From assembly GCA_963797175.1 (NCBI GenBank), contig CAWCOL010000009.1:434001-498000 (forward strand): a DNA stretch of 64,000 nt, read 5' to 3'. The stretch comes from DATLLN01 sp963797175 (GTDB lineage Bacteria; Actinomycetota; Thermoleophilia; Gaiellales; JAICJC01). Below the pieces are notes generated by a model. That model did no database searches, was not told the origin of the DNA, and was given only the letters and a program-made list of their open reading frames with translations. Below are positions 53,019 to 62,333 of this stretch, piece by piece. Positions within the stretch are counted from its first letter, which is position 1, and every line of letters begins with the position of its first letter. Made by a program: the position numbers and the translations under genes.

Positions 53019-53808
53019 CGGCCGCGGGCCGATGCTCGCCGAGGGCGGCCTCGCCCGTGCGGCGGTGCTTCGCCCGGTAGAGCAGGTCGTCGGCCTCGGC
53101 GATCGCGTCGTCGATGTCGAGCTCGCCGGTGGTGGCGAAGATGGTCGCGCCCAGCTGCGCGCCCTCGATCGTGTTGATCGAGGTCTGTACCCGCAGGGCG
53201 ATCTCCGGGGTGGTGAGCGCCACGAACTCGTCGCCGCCGAACCGGCAGACGTAGGCGGTGGGGCCGAGCAGCTCGGCCAGCGCGGCAGCGGTGCGGGTGA
53301 TGGCCTCGTCGCCGGCGGCGTGCCCGTCGCGGTCGTTGATCTGCTTGAGGCCGTCTACGTCGCACGACACGATGCCGATCTGCGCCGTCACGAGCGACCG
53401 CCGGCGCACCTCCTCGAAGAAGCTGCGCCGGTTCGGCAGGCCGGTGAGCGGGTCGGCGAACGCCACCCGCCGCAGCCGGCTCGCGAACTCGCCGACGATG
53501 ACGCCGACGAACAGGTACGTGATCCCGCGGATCGCGACCGCGGCGATCCCGCCGCCGGCCGACATCGACGGCGCGACCGACAGGTACCAGGCGGCCTGGA
53601 TCGCCATCACCGCGCCGACCACGCCGATCGCGGGCCGCAGCCCGAACCAGAGCGCGCACAGCACGATCGGCCACAGGTAGAGGGTCGCCAGCCCGTAGCG
53701 CTGCAGGTCGGGCACCGAGAACTGCACCGCGGCGATCAGACCGACGAGCACGCCGATCAGCGCCGCGCTGAGCGGTGTCGCGTTCGTGACCGCAGTCGAT
53801 CGGTGCAT
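53005..53808 (-). CDS. Membrane diguanylate cyclase
   Basis: 267 residues: four or five hydrophobic helices in the first 110 residues and a GGDEF domain with the intact motif at 191-195. DPLTGLPNRRSFFEE and DVDGLKQINDRDGHAAGDEAI are typical. The inhibitory RxxD position reads GPTA, so product inhibition through that site is unlikely. It should make c-di-GMP in response to a membrane cue. Its 3' end overlaps the convergent ClC gene by 14 bases. Confidence 0.9.
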   Translation of the reverse strand: MHRSTAVTNATPLSAALIGVLVGLIAAVQFSVPDLQRYGLATLYLWPIVLCALWFGLRPAIGVVGAVMAIQAAWYLSVAPSMSAGGGIAAVAIRGITYLFVGVIVGEFASRLRRVAFADPLTGLPNRRSFFEEVRRRSLVTAQIGIVSCDVDGLKQINDRDGHAAGDEAITRTAAALAELLGPTAYVCRFGGDEFVALTTPEIALRVQTSINTIEGAQLGATIFATTGELDIDDAIAEADDLLYRAKHRRTGEAALGEHRPAAVTAG

Positions 53809-53816
53809 GCCCGGTT

Positions 53817-53870
53817 AATCGACCGCGCAGCGCCGATGTTTCGGCGCGGACAGTTACCCGGCGGTCGATT
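53817..53870. promoter_or_regulatory. Nested inverted repeats before the diguanylate cyclase
   Basis: AATCGACCGC (53817-53826) and GCGGTCGATT (53861-53870) are perfect 10-base complements. Between them GCGCCGA-TGTT-TCGGCGC (53830-53847) forms a second perfect stem. On the minus strand the structure ends 8 bases before the cyclase ATG, where it could hide the ribosome site or act as an operator. It does not match the c-di-GMP riboswitch consensus. Confidence 0.5.
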
Positions 53871-53979
53871 CGGGCTCCTTCTGGCTCGGTTGTCGTGGGC
53901 GCCCTTGGAGCCGGCACCGCTGTCGGCAGCGACAACAGCGCCTGCGGGCCCCCGGCAAGCGACATCGGCCACGACCGCC

Positions 53980-53985
53980 TATGAT
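53980..53985 (+). promoter_or_regulatory. -10 box giving a leaderless message for the LuxR-type regulator
   Basis: TATGAT ends six bases before the GTG at 53992, so transcription would start at or next to the start codon. No ribosome site precedes the GTG, consistent with leaderless translation. No -35 hexamer is clear. Confidence 0.4.
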
Positions 53986-53991
53986 CTGACC

Positions 53992-56808
53992 GTGGTTGTG
54001 CGCGTCGCACCGCTCGTCGAGCGCGAGCGCGAGTCAGAGGCGCTCGACCATCTGCTTGCGGACGCACGGGCCGGTAGTGGCGGCGCGCTCGTCATCGAAG
54101 GGCCGCCCGGCATCGGCAAGTCGCGACTGCTGATCGAGGCCCGCGAGTCCGCCGGCGACTTCCGCGTGCTGACCGCCCGCGGATCGGAGCTCGAGCAGTC
54201 GTTTCCGTTCGGGATCGTGCGGCAGCTGCTCGAGCCGCTGCTCGCCGCCGCCGACGCCGACGAGCGCGCGGCTCTGCTGGCCGGGGCCGGAGCGCTCGCC
54301 GGCCCGGTCCTGTCGCAGATCCAGACCGACGCGGCGTTCGAGCCGCCGCTGGCGGCGCTGCACGGGCTCTACTGGTTCACGGCCAACGCCGCCGCGCAGG
54401 GCCCGCTGCTGCTGCTGATCGACGACGCACACTGGTGCGACGCGCCGTCCCTGCGGTGGTTGCCCTACGTCGCTCGCCGCGCCGACGGCCTCCGATTGGC
54501 GATGGTGGTGACCTCGCGCTCGAATGAGCCCGGTCAGGTCCAGGAGGCGCTCGACGAGCTGTGCACCCTGGCCGGTGCGCATGCGGTGAGGCCGGCGCCG
54601 CTGTCCGATGCGGCGGTGGGGCGCATGGTGGCGCAGCGGCTGCACGGCGCAGACGACGAGTTTCTGGCCGCCTGCTACGGCGCGACCGGTGGCAACGGGT
54701 TCCTCGTCAACGAACTGGTCGGCGAGCTGGTCCGCCGGGGGATCGAGCCGACAGCGGCCAACGCGGTGCTTGCCGACGGGCTGCGATCGGTGAGCGTCGA
54801 TCGCTCGGTGCGCGCGCGCCTGAGGAGCCTGCCCGACGAGTGCACGTGGCTGGCACGCGCCGTCGCGGTGCTGGGCGGCGCAGCCGATCCGCGGATTGCG
54901 GCCCGGCTCGCGGTGCTGGACGACGACGCCGCGGGGCGCGCATCCGACGACCTTGCCTCAGCGGCGATCCTGGAGTCGGGGCTTCCGCTCACGTTCGAGC
55001 ACCCGCTGGTCCGGGCGGCGGTGTACGGGGAGCTGGGGCTGGGCGAGCGCATGCAGTGGCACGGTCGCGCGGCGGCGCTGCAGCTCGCCGCGGAGGCCGA
55101 GCCGGATCGGGTGGCCGTGCACCTGCTCGCGTCCGCGCCGCGAGGCGACCGCCAGACGGTGGAGGTGCTCAGGCTGGCCGCCCGCACGGCTCGCCAACGC
55201 GGTGCGGCGGATGTGGCCGCGACGTATCTCCGGCGTGCGCTGGCGGAGCCGCCGGACGTGGCCTTGACGCCCGAGCTGACGCTCGAGCTCGGCTCGAGCG
55301 CGCTCGCCGCCGGCGATATCGACACCGCCGTCGAGAACCTCTCCGGCGCCGGCAGGATGCCTGTGAGCGTGACGCTGCGGGCGGCGGCAGCGGCAGAGCT
55401 GGGCACGGCGCTCACCCTCACCGATCGCCCGGCCGACGCCGTGCAGGCCCTGACCGAGGCGATCCAGGCGCTCCCGGAGTCCGAGCGCGAACTCGGGCTG
55501 TTCCTGCAAGGGACGCGCTGTTTCACCGCGGCCAGCAGCCTCGAGGCCTGGCGCAGCCTCCCCACCCTCCCGACGCCGTTCGACCCGACCTCCGGCCCGC
55601 TCGACTCGCCGCGGGCGCGGATCGGACTCGCGCAGGCCGCGCTCGATGCGGCGCTGACCGGCACGCAGCAGGAAGTGCGGGCGATCGCGCTGCGCATCGT
55701 CGGAGACGGCGGCCTGATCGACGACCCCGGCCCCGACGCGGCCTCCTTCTGGATGGTGCCCACGGTGCTGATGCTGGGCGAGATGCTCGAGGAGGCCACC
55801 GGCATATTCACCGACGTGATCGCCTGGTCGCGCCGCCACGGCGCCGCTCCCGCATACTCCGTCGCGAGCCACATGCGGGCCATGACATGGTGGTTCCGCG
55901 GGTCGCTGGCCGAGGCCGAGGCCGATGCCGCGAACGCGCTGACAGAGATCACCCTCCGCGGGATTCCGTACGGCGCGCTGGCGCTCGTCGACGCCCAGAT
56001 CGCGCGCGGCCAGATCGACGAGGCCAGCGATACCTGGCGCGGTGCAGGGCTGGATGCCGACCGCGGCATCACCATCGGCGCGATCAGCCACCACGAGACC
56101 AAGGGCCGGCTGAACGCGGCGCGTGGCCACCCCGGCCAGGCGCTCGAGGACTACGCCATGTGCGGCCGCCTCGAGCGTGAGTGGGGGATCCTCACGCCCG
56201 CCGTCTCGGACTGGCGGTCGGACGCGGTACCCCTGCTGCTCGCCGCCGGCCGCGAGGACGAGGCCGGGGGGCTGATCGACGAGCAGCTCGCGCGGTGCCG
56301 CGCATTCGGCGCGCCGCGGCCGCTGGGCGCCGCCCTCCGCGCAGCCAGCCTGCTGCACCGGGCTGACGACGCCATCCCGCTGCTGGAGGAGGCGGTCGGG
56401 CTGCTGGAGGGGTCGCCCGCCCGCCTGGAGCTCGCCTACGCGATGCTCGCGCTGGGAGGCGCGCAGCGGCGGGCCGGACGTCGGTCGGACGCGCGCCCGA
56501 TGCTCGCCGACGCACTCGAACTGGCCCTTGCCTGCCAGGCCGATTCGGTGGCGCGTCACGCCCACGAGGAGCTGATCGCCGCCGGCGCCCGGCCCCGGCG
56601 CGATCCGATCGAGAGCCGCAGCACGCTCACGGCCAGCGAATCCCGGGTGGCGCGGATGGCCGCGGAGGGGATGACGAACCGCGAGGTCGCGCAGGCCCTC
56701 TTCGTCACCGAGAAGACGATCGAAAACCACCTGCGCAGCGTCTTCCGTAAGCTCGACATCGGATCGCGCACCCAGATCGCCCGGGCTCTCACCGTCGCGG
56801 CCCCGTAG
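53992..56808 (+). CDS. Large ATP-binding LuxR-family regulator (LAL/AAA-type)
   Basis: 938 residues. An N-terminal ATPase has Walker A GPPGIGKS (37-44) and Walker B LLLLIDDAHW (D144, D145). A long helical repeat region (about 350-870, TPR-like) is the likely sensor. A C-terminal LuxR helix-turn-helix (879-938) has LTASESRVARMAAEGMTNREVAQ and VTEKTIENHLRSVFRKL. Such regulators bind ATP and a ligand or partner and then activate transcription. The start may be GTG at 53992 or 53998. The secreted VPW-repeat gene follows and may be a target. Confidence 0.88.
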   Translation: MVVRVAPLVERERESEALDHLLADARAGSGGALVIEGPPGIGKSRLLIEARESAGDFRVLTARGSELEQSFPFGIVRQLLEPLLAAADADERAALLAGAGALAGPVLSQIQTDAAFEPPLAALHGLYWFTANAAAQGPLLLLIDDAHWCDAPSLRWLPYVARRADGLRLAMVVTSRSNEPGQVQEALDELCTLAGAHAVRPAPLSDAAVGRMVAQRLHGADDEFLAACYGATGGNGFLVNELVGELVRRGIEPTAANAVLADGLRSVSVDRSVRARLRSLPDECTWLARAVAVLGGAADPRIAARLAVLDDDAAGRASDDLASAAILESGLPLTFEHPLVRAAVYGELGLGERMQWHGRAAALQLAAEAEPDRVAVHLLASAPRGDRQTVEVLRLAARTARQRGAADVAATYLRRALAEPPDVALTPELTLELGSSALAAGDIDTAVENLSGAGRMPVSVTLRAAAAAELGTALTLTDRPADAVQALTEAIQALPESERELGLFLQGTRCFTAASSLEAWRSLPTLPTPFDPTSGPLDSPRARIGLAQAALDAALTGTQQEVRAIALRIVGDGGLIDDPGPDAASFWMVPTVLMLGEMLEEATGIFTDVIAWSRRHGAAPAYSVASHMRAMTWWFRGSLAEAEADAANALTEITLRGIPYGALALVDAQIARGQIDEASDTWRGAGLDADRGITIGAISHHETKGRLNAARGHPGQALEDYAMCGRLEREWGILTPAVSDWRSDAVPLLLAAGREDEAGGLIDEQLARCRAFGAPRPLGAALRAASLLHRADDAIPLLEEAVGLLEGSPARLELAYAMLALGGAQRRAGRRSDARPMLADALELALACQADSVARHAHEELIAAGARPRRDPIESRSTLTASESRVARMAAEGMTNREVAQALFVTEKTIENHLRSVFRKLDIGSRTQIARALTVAAP

Positions 56809-56837
56809 CCGTCCACACGGATCTGGGTGGTACTTCG

Positions 56838-56851
56838 GGGGGTCGACCCCC
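56838..56851. promoter_or_regulatory. Perfect palindrome GGGGGTCGACCCCC
   Basis: A 14-base perfect palindrome with 7-base arms and no loop lies between the LuxR-type regulator and the secreted protein gene, 90 bases before the latter's start. A second palindrome, GCATCG-CGA-CGATGC, is at 56868-56882. Without loops long enough for hairpins, protein binding is more likely than termination for the first site. Confidence 0.4.
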
Positions 56852-56940
56852 ATGCGGCCCGTCCGGGGCATCGCGACGATGCAGCGTGCAGAACCCGGAC
56901 CTTTCATGACCACAAACCACAACACACACGGGGGACGATC

Positions 56941-58854
56941 GTGTACCGATTCAGACGACCACTGGTCGCGCTAGGCGCGATCCTGACCGCGCTGGTGCTG
57001 GCCTCCAGCGCGCTGGCCGCGTTCCAGTCGCTTCCTGCGGCAGGCGGCCAGGTCAACGACGACCCGGCCAACGGCATCGACCCGGCCCAGGATGCGGGCA
57101 TCTCCGATGTCGTCGGGGGCAGCCTTGCCGTCGGCGGCCTGCGGGTGCCGTGGGCCACGTTCGAGCAGAAGACCGGAAGCTCACAGCAGATCTTCGTGCG
57201 CGCCTTCAAGAACGGCGCGTGGGTGACGCAGGGGTTCCCGGCGTCGCTGAACATCGACCCGACGAAGGAGGCCGAGGATCCGGCCATCGACTTCGCCGGC
57301 GCCGGCCGGAACGTGCCCTGGGTGTCCTGGTACGAGCCGAACGATCATCTGGCCGGCAACCGCACGAACATCTTCGCGAGCCGCTTCGACTCGACGTCGA
57401 ACCTGTGGCTGCCGTCCGGCGCTGACCGGGCGGGCGGCGCACAGGTGCCGTCGCTCAACATCCATACCAACCGCACGGCCGAGGAGCCCTCGGTCGCCGG
57501 CGGCGCCGCGGTGGCCGGCAACAATCCGGTGCCGTGGGTGGTGTGGCGTGAGCGTGACGGCGCAACCACGGACGGAGCGGCGAAGTTCCAGATCTTCGTC
57601 TCACGGGGCATCGCGGGCGCTGCGAGCTGCGCCGGTGTCACCCCCGGCAACGGGACGCCCGTCAACAGCTTCTGCTTCCAGCAGACCGGCCTCAAGCGGC
57701 TCAGCGCAACCTCGCTCACGTCCGCTGCGGGCGATCCGACGCTGAACATCGATCCCACCCGCAACAGCGAGGTCCCGGACATCGCCTTCACCGGCCCCAG
57801 CGACACGGTGCCGTGGACGGTGTGGTACGAGGAGGACGCCAGCGGCATCGGACTGCGTGGCAACGACCTGGTGTTCGCAGCGAAGGCAGTGCCCGACGCG
57901 ACCGCAGGCGCCGGTGGCTTCCACTGGCAGGCGGTCGGTAACGGCACCGCCGGCAAGACCCAGATCCTCAACCGCAGCGGCGCGAATCACTTCGGGGCAT
58001 GCGCCGCATCGGCAGCCGCAGAGGGCGGTTGCTCGCTGAACAAGGTCGCGGGCGAGGACGCCGAGAACCCGCGCGTCGCGACGGGCACCCTCACCCCCGG
58101 CGGTACCACCGTGCCGTGGGTGACGTGGCAGGAGGAGATCGGAGGAGGCAGGCACGCGATCTTCGTTTCGCGGCTCGTGAACGGCGATCACTTCGAGCTG
58201 TTCAACAGTGGACAGCCCGTCTCGAACACGCTGAACGACGCAACCAACCCGGACATCACGTTCTCCGGCAACGAGCCGTACATCACGTGGCAGGAGGACG
58301 TCTCGGGGCACGAGCGGGTGTTCGCCGGGCACTTCGAGGGCGGCGCGATTGCGCCGGTCTTCCGCCTGGACACGCCGACCGGCATCGCGAAGTCCGCGTT
58401 CGGCGCTGTGGCGGACCTGATCCCGCCGATCTCGTCGGGATGCACCGCCGACCCGTTCACGACCGACGGCTCGAGCTGCCCGGGCACGGCAGCCGGGACG
58501 CCATTCTTCCTGTTCACCGACGGCGCGCCGGGCAGCCAGCGGCTGTTCGCCCGTGCGTACGAGCCGAGCGCCGTCAAGACCACCCCTGCCACGGCGGTGA
58601 CCGCCACTGGGGCAACGCTGCACGGCAAGGTCAACCCGGGCGGAGCGGTGGTCAAGGTCAGCTTCCAGTTCGGCCTGACCACGGCCTACGGGAGCACGAC
58701 ACCGGTCGTCCGCGTCGGGCCTGCGGTGACGTCGCAGAGCGTCGCGGCAGCGGTGTCGGGCCTTCCCGGCGGCACGACGTTCCACTACCGCGTCAGCGTC
58801 CAGTCCGACTTCGGCACCTTCACCGGCGCCGACCGGACGTTCACGACCCACTGA
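56941..58854 (+). CDS. Secreted VPW-repeat protein, probable beta propeller
   Basis: 637 residues. A signal peptide (VALGAILTALVLASSALA) precedes at least five repeats marked by VPW-W or PY-TW at residues 125, 197, 290, 391 and about 445. Each repeat has an upstream SLNI-P----E-P phrase and a downstream IF-SR strand. The C-terminal 95 residues (VTATGATLHGKVNPGG to the end) form a fibronectin-like fold. No catalytic residues are recognised; a surface binding propeller is inferred. GTG start at 56941 with GGGGGA upstream. The family is unknown to me. Confidence 0.7.
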   Translation: MYRFRRPLVALGAILTALVLASSALAAFQSLPAAGGQVNDDPANGIDPAQDAGISDVVGGSLAVGGLRVPWATFEQKTGSSQQIFVRAFKNGAWVTQGFPASLNIDPTKEAEDPAIDFAGAGRNVPWVSWYEPNDHLAGNRTNIFASRFDSTSNLWLPSGADRAGGAQVPSLNIHTNRTAEEPSVAGGAAVAGNNPVPWVVWRERDGATTDGAAKFQIFVSRGIAGAASCAGVTPGNGTPVNSFCFQQTGLKRLSATSLTSAAGDPTLNIDPTRNSEVPDIAFTGPSDTVPWTVWYEEDASGIGLRGNDLVFAAKAVPDATAGAGGFHWQAVGNGTAGKTQILNRSGANHFGACAASAAAEGGCSLNKVAGEDAENPRVATGTLTPGGTTVPWVTWQEEIGGGRHAIFVSRLVNGDHFELFNSGQPVSNTLNDATNPDITFSGNEPYITWQEDVSGHERVFAGHFEGGAIAPVFRLDTPTGIAKSAFGAVADLIPPISSGCTADPFTTDGSSCPGTAAGTPFFLFTDGAPGSQRLFARAYEPSAVKTTPATAVTATGATLHGKVNPGGAVVKVSFQFGLTTAYGSTTPVVRVGPAVTSQSVAAAVSGLPGGTTFHYRVSVQSDFGTFTGADRTFTTH

Positions 58855-58866
58855 CGTAACTCACTG

Positions 58867-58899
58867 CTGCGGGCCTGGGGCACGCCTCCAGGCCCGCAG
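58867..58899 (+). terminator. GC-rich hairpin terminator
   Basis: CTGCGGGCCTGG (58867-58878) and CCAGGCCCGCAG (58888-58899) form a perfect 12-bp stem with a nine-base loop, 12 bases after the stop of the secreted repeat protein gene. No T-run follows, which is common in GC-rich actinobacterial terminators. Confidence 0.6.
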
Positions 58900-58939
58900 T
58901 GCGGGTCCGGCCGTCTTCACGCGCGAATACAATCGCCCG

Positions 58940-60623
58940 GTGAACGCCGCGCTCCTGCTTGGCCCCCTCCTGCGCTATGTCGGCCGCACCGAGGCGACCG
59001 TGTGGGTCGAGACGGACCGCGCGTGCGAGGTCGAGGTGCTCGGGCACCGAACCGGGACGTTCGCTGTCTGCGGCCACCACTACGCCGTCGTGGCGCTCGC
59101 CCGGCTCGAGGAGGGGGCTGTGATCGAGTACACGGTCAGCCTCGACGGGGAGACGGTCTGGCCGCCCGCCGGGGGGACGGGGCCGCCGAGCGCGATCCAC
59201 ACACGGCGCGGAGAACACGAGGCCCGGCTGGTGTTCGGCTCCTGCCGCGTCGGCGCGCCCGAGCGCCCGCCCTACTCGCTTGCACCCGAGGAGGATGCTC
59301 ACGGCTTCGGCATCGACGCGCTGTGGGCCTACTCCCGGCGGCTTGCGGCCGGCATCGAGCCGTGGCCCGACGGACTCCTGCTGATCGGCGATCAGGTGTA
59401 CGCGGATGAGGTGTCTCCGCAGACGGTCGAGTTCATCCGTTCCCGCCGCGACACCACCGAGGCGCCCGGGGAGGAGGTCGCGGACTTCGAGGAGTACACC
59501 AGGCTCTACCGCGAGGCGTGGAGCGATCCCGACATCCGGTGGCTCCTCTCCACCGTGCCCAGCGCGATGGTGTTCGACGACCATGACGTGATCGACGACT
59601 GGAACATCTCGTGGGAGTGGGTCGCCGATGCGCGGCGGCAGCCGTGGTGGGAGGACCGCATCACCGGCGCGTTCATGTCCTACTGGGTGTACCAGCACCT
59701 CGGCAACCTGGCACCCCCCGAGCTGGCCGCCGAGCCCCTGTTCGCCGCGGCCGTGAACGAGCGCGACATCGGCGAGCGCCTGCGGCGCTTCGCGCACGAG
59801 ATCGACCGGGAGACGGCGGCCGCGCGCTGGGCGTACTTCCGCGACTTCGGCCGCTCGCGGGTGCTGGTGGTCGATTCCCGCGCCGCCCGCGTGCTCGCGG
59901 ACGGACAGCGGGACATGGTGGACGACGACGAGTGGCGGTGGATCCGTCGAGCACAGCCGGGGCGAGTTCGACCACCTGATCATCGTCAGCTCGATGCCGG
60001 TGATCCTCTCGCCGGGGGTGCACCACCTGGAGGCGTGGAACGAGGCCGTCTGCGCCGGCGCGTGGGGCTCGGTCGCGGCACGCCTCGGGGAGCGCCTGCG
60101 GCGCCACCTCGATCTCGAGCACTGGCCGGCCTTCCAGCGCTCGTTCGAACGGATGATGACGCTCGTCCGCGACGTGGCGACCGGCGACAGGCCGCCGGCA
60201 ACGGTGACGCTGGTCGGCGGGGATGTCCACAACGCGTACGTCGCGGAGGTGTCGCTGGGACGGTTCGACCCGGCCCAGAGCCGTGTTCACCAGGTGGTCT
60301 GCTCGCCCTTCCGCAACCCGCTCGGCCCGGCCGAGCGCCGGGTTGTCAACGCCACGAAGACCGCCGCCGCCGCCGCCTGCCTGCGCGGGCTGGCGAAGCT
60401 CGCCGGGGTGCCGATGCCGTCGGTGCGCTGGCGCTACCGGGCCGGGCCGACCTTCGACAACTCGATCGGCATCATCGAGCTGGACGGCCGCCGGGCCGAC
60501 GTCACGATCTTCCGGGCCGAGCCCGGAGCGGAGGCGGACGCGCTCCAGCCGCTGCACCGGCGGGTGCTGGCCAACGGCCCCCGGGCCAGCGCTCAGGAGG
60601 GCACGGAGTCCCTCTCCGGCTGA
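58940..60623 (+). pseudogene. PhoD-like alkaline phosphatase/phosphodiesterase, one frameshift
   Basis: Metallophosphoesterase of the PhoD type, 560 residues if repaired. An N-terminal beta domain is followed by the metal site: FGSCR, LLIGDQVYADE and VFDDHDVIDDWN. At about 59946 the frame shifts by +1. Dropping one C from ATCCGTCGAG joins EWRWI to VEHSRGEFDHLIIVSSMPV and restores the rest, including GGDVHNAYVAEV. Downstream coding is undamaged. Either the base is an error or the gene is recently inactivated. No signal peptide. The last 31 bases overlap the convergent PAP2 gene. Confidence 0.8.
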
Positions 60624-61462
60624 GTCTCGATCACGGCGCGCTCCGCTGGCTCGCCGAACCGCAGCAGCCACCCGCCGAAGGCGATCGCACAGACGGCGAA
60701 CCATCCCCACCCGAGGGCGAGCCCGGCGATGACGTCCGAGACCCAGTGCAGGTCGAGGAGGACGCGGCTGCAGGCCACGGCGACGGCCAGGCCGACCGCA
60801 ACACCGATCAGCCGCGCTCGCGCACGGGGTGAGCGCGCTCTGCCCGCGAGCAGGGCGAGCGCGGCGAACAGCGCCGCAGCCGTCGAGGAGTGACCGCTCG
60901 GGAACGACGGGCCGAGCGCGGCCGCGGCAGGGTCGATCGTCGGCCGGGCCCGGTCGATCACCCCCTTCACCGTGTTGGTGACGAGCGAGTCACCCACCGT
61001 GACGACCAGCAGGAAGGCCGGGATCCACCGGCTGGGCAGCCGCACCCACTCGATGATGCCGACGGTCACCGCGATGACGACGACTCCAGGCGTCGAGGCC
61101 AGCGTGGAGACGTCGGAGAGCAGCCGGTGCACCAGGTCGCCGCTGTGGTGATGCGCCCAGCGGGCAGAGCCCGCATCGACGTCCGCCAGCGCCTCGCTGC
61201 GCCGCACGAGCAGCGCCAGCAACGAGACCGCGACGCCGGCGGCCGCCACGGTGACGAGCGCCACGGTCAGCGCCAGCCCGGTGAGCTGCTCGGCGTCGAG
61301 ACGGCTCCGCACCAGCCGTCGCATCGCCGAGTGCTCGCGAACCTCCTCGGCCACGACCACGCCCGGCGAAGGGCCCGACCATCGCCGGAGGGCCCTCGCC
61401 GACACCTGCCATGCGCACAGGCCGGCTGTGACGGAAACCGCCAGGAGCACGACGATCAGCAT
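60593..61462 (-). CDS. PAP2-family phosphatase (first of two)
   Basis: About 289 residues with six hydrophobic helices. All three phosphatase motifs are complete: KGVIDRARP, FPSGHSS and SRVLLDLHWVSD. It should dephosphorylate a lipid phosphate such as phosphatidic acid, PGP or undecaprenyl diphosphate on the outer membrane face. I prefer the ATG at 61462 (GGGCGGA upstream); a GTG at 61495 is also possible. It is divergent from the second PAP2 gene across 61 bases. Confidence 0.85.
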   Translation of the reverse strand: MLIVVLLAVSVTAGLCAWQVSARALRRWSGPSPGVVVAEEVREHSAMRRLVRSRLDAEQLTGLALTVALVTVAAAGVAVSLLALLVRRSEALADVDAGSARWAHHHSGDLVHRLLSDVSTLASTPGVVVIAVTVGIIEWVRLPSRWIPAFLLVVTVGDSLVTNTVKGVIDRARPTIDPAAAALGPSFPSGHSSTAAALFAALALLAGRARSPRARARLIGVAVGLAVAVACSRVLLDLHWVSDVIAGLALGWGWFAVCAIAFGGWLLRFGEPAERAVIETQPERDSVPS

Positions 61463-61523
61463 CGAGATCCGCCCATGTCCCTGTGTTTGCCCCACGGGCT
61501 ATGCGGGAAACCCTGACCCCATC

Positions 61524-62333
61524 ATGGCGGTCGGCCAACAGACGCGATCTCGTCCCACCGGCGCCTCGCTCCACGGTGACGGCGCCCACTCCGGGGGTGC
61601 GGGGGTTCTCGCCCCGCGGCGGAGCGGCGTCAGCGCGCGCGTCGGCACACGGGCGGCGGGCCACCCGATCGTCGCGTGGCTCACGGTCGCGGTGATCGGG
61701 TTCGTGCTGCTCGCGACGGCGACGGTGATCGTCGGCTGGCTGCTCAAGACCTACGTCCTCCCCGAGCACGGCATCGGCCACGCGGACGAGCACGTCAACG
61801 TCTGGCTTGCCCATCACCGCACCGGCATGCGAAACGACGTCTCCTTCTGGCTCTCCGGCATCGGTGACGTGTACGCGATCCCGGCGCTTGTCGCGCTCAC
61901 CGCGGTCGGCGCCATGGTGCTGCGCAGGTGGCGGATCGCCGCCTTCATCGTCACCGCCATCCTGATCGAGGCCGCGACGTACCGGGCGGCGACGCTGCTG
62001 ATCCATCGCCAGCGTCCCCACGTGCCCCGGCTCGACGACCTCCCGGCCAATGCGAGCTACTACTCGGGCCATACGGCTGCCTCGGTCGCCGTGTACTGCG
62101 GTCTTGCCCTGCTGATCACCTCGCACGTGCGGAGTACCGGCCTGCGGGTGGCCTGCTGGGCGGTGGCGATCGCGATCCCGCTGCTGGTGGCGAGCTCGCG
62201 CATGTACCGCGGGATGCACCACCCCACCGACGTCGCGGCCGGCCTGCTGGTCGGCACGGCCACGCTGATCATCGCGATCTGCGCGGCGCGCGCTGCGAAG
62301 AGCGCCGAGCTCGCAGGTGAGGCCGCCAGGTGA
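61524..62333 (+). CDS. PAP2-family phosphatase (second), with atypical motif 1
   Basis: 269 residues, six hydrophobic helices. Motif 3, SRMYRGMHHPTDV, is intact. Motif 1 reads TLLIHRQRP, with Thr where Lys is usual, and motif 2 is YYSGHTAAS with Tyr in place of Pro. This may be a distinct subfamily rather than an inactive enzyme because the catalytic histidines are kept. Its stop overlaps the GTG of the diacylglycerol-kinase-like gene (GTGA), suggesting that the two work together on phosphatidic acid or diacylglycerol. Confidence 0.82.
   Translation: MAVGQQTRSRPTGASLHGDGAHSGGAGVLAPRRSGVSARVGTRAAGHPIVAWLTVAVIGFVLLATATVIVGWLLKTYVLPEHGIGHADEHVNVWLAHHRTGMRNDVSFWLSGIGDVYAIPALVALTAVGAMVLRRWRIAAFIVTAILIEAATYRAATLLIHRQRPHVPRLDDLPANASYYSGHTAASVAVYCGLALLITSHVRSTGLRVACWAVAIAIPLLVASSRMYRGMHHPTDVAAGLLVGTATLIIAICAARAAKSAELAGEAAR

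Noticed and set aside
53817..53870. c-di-GMP (GEMM) riboswitch before the diguanylate cyclase
   Set aside because: The stems do not contain the conserved GEMM core sequences or the tetraloop receptor arrangement.
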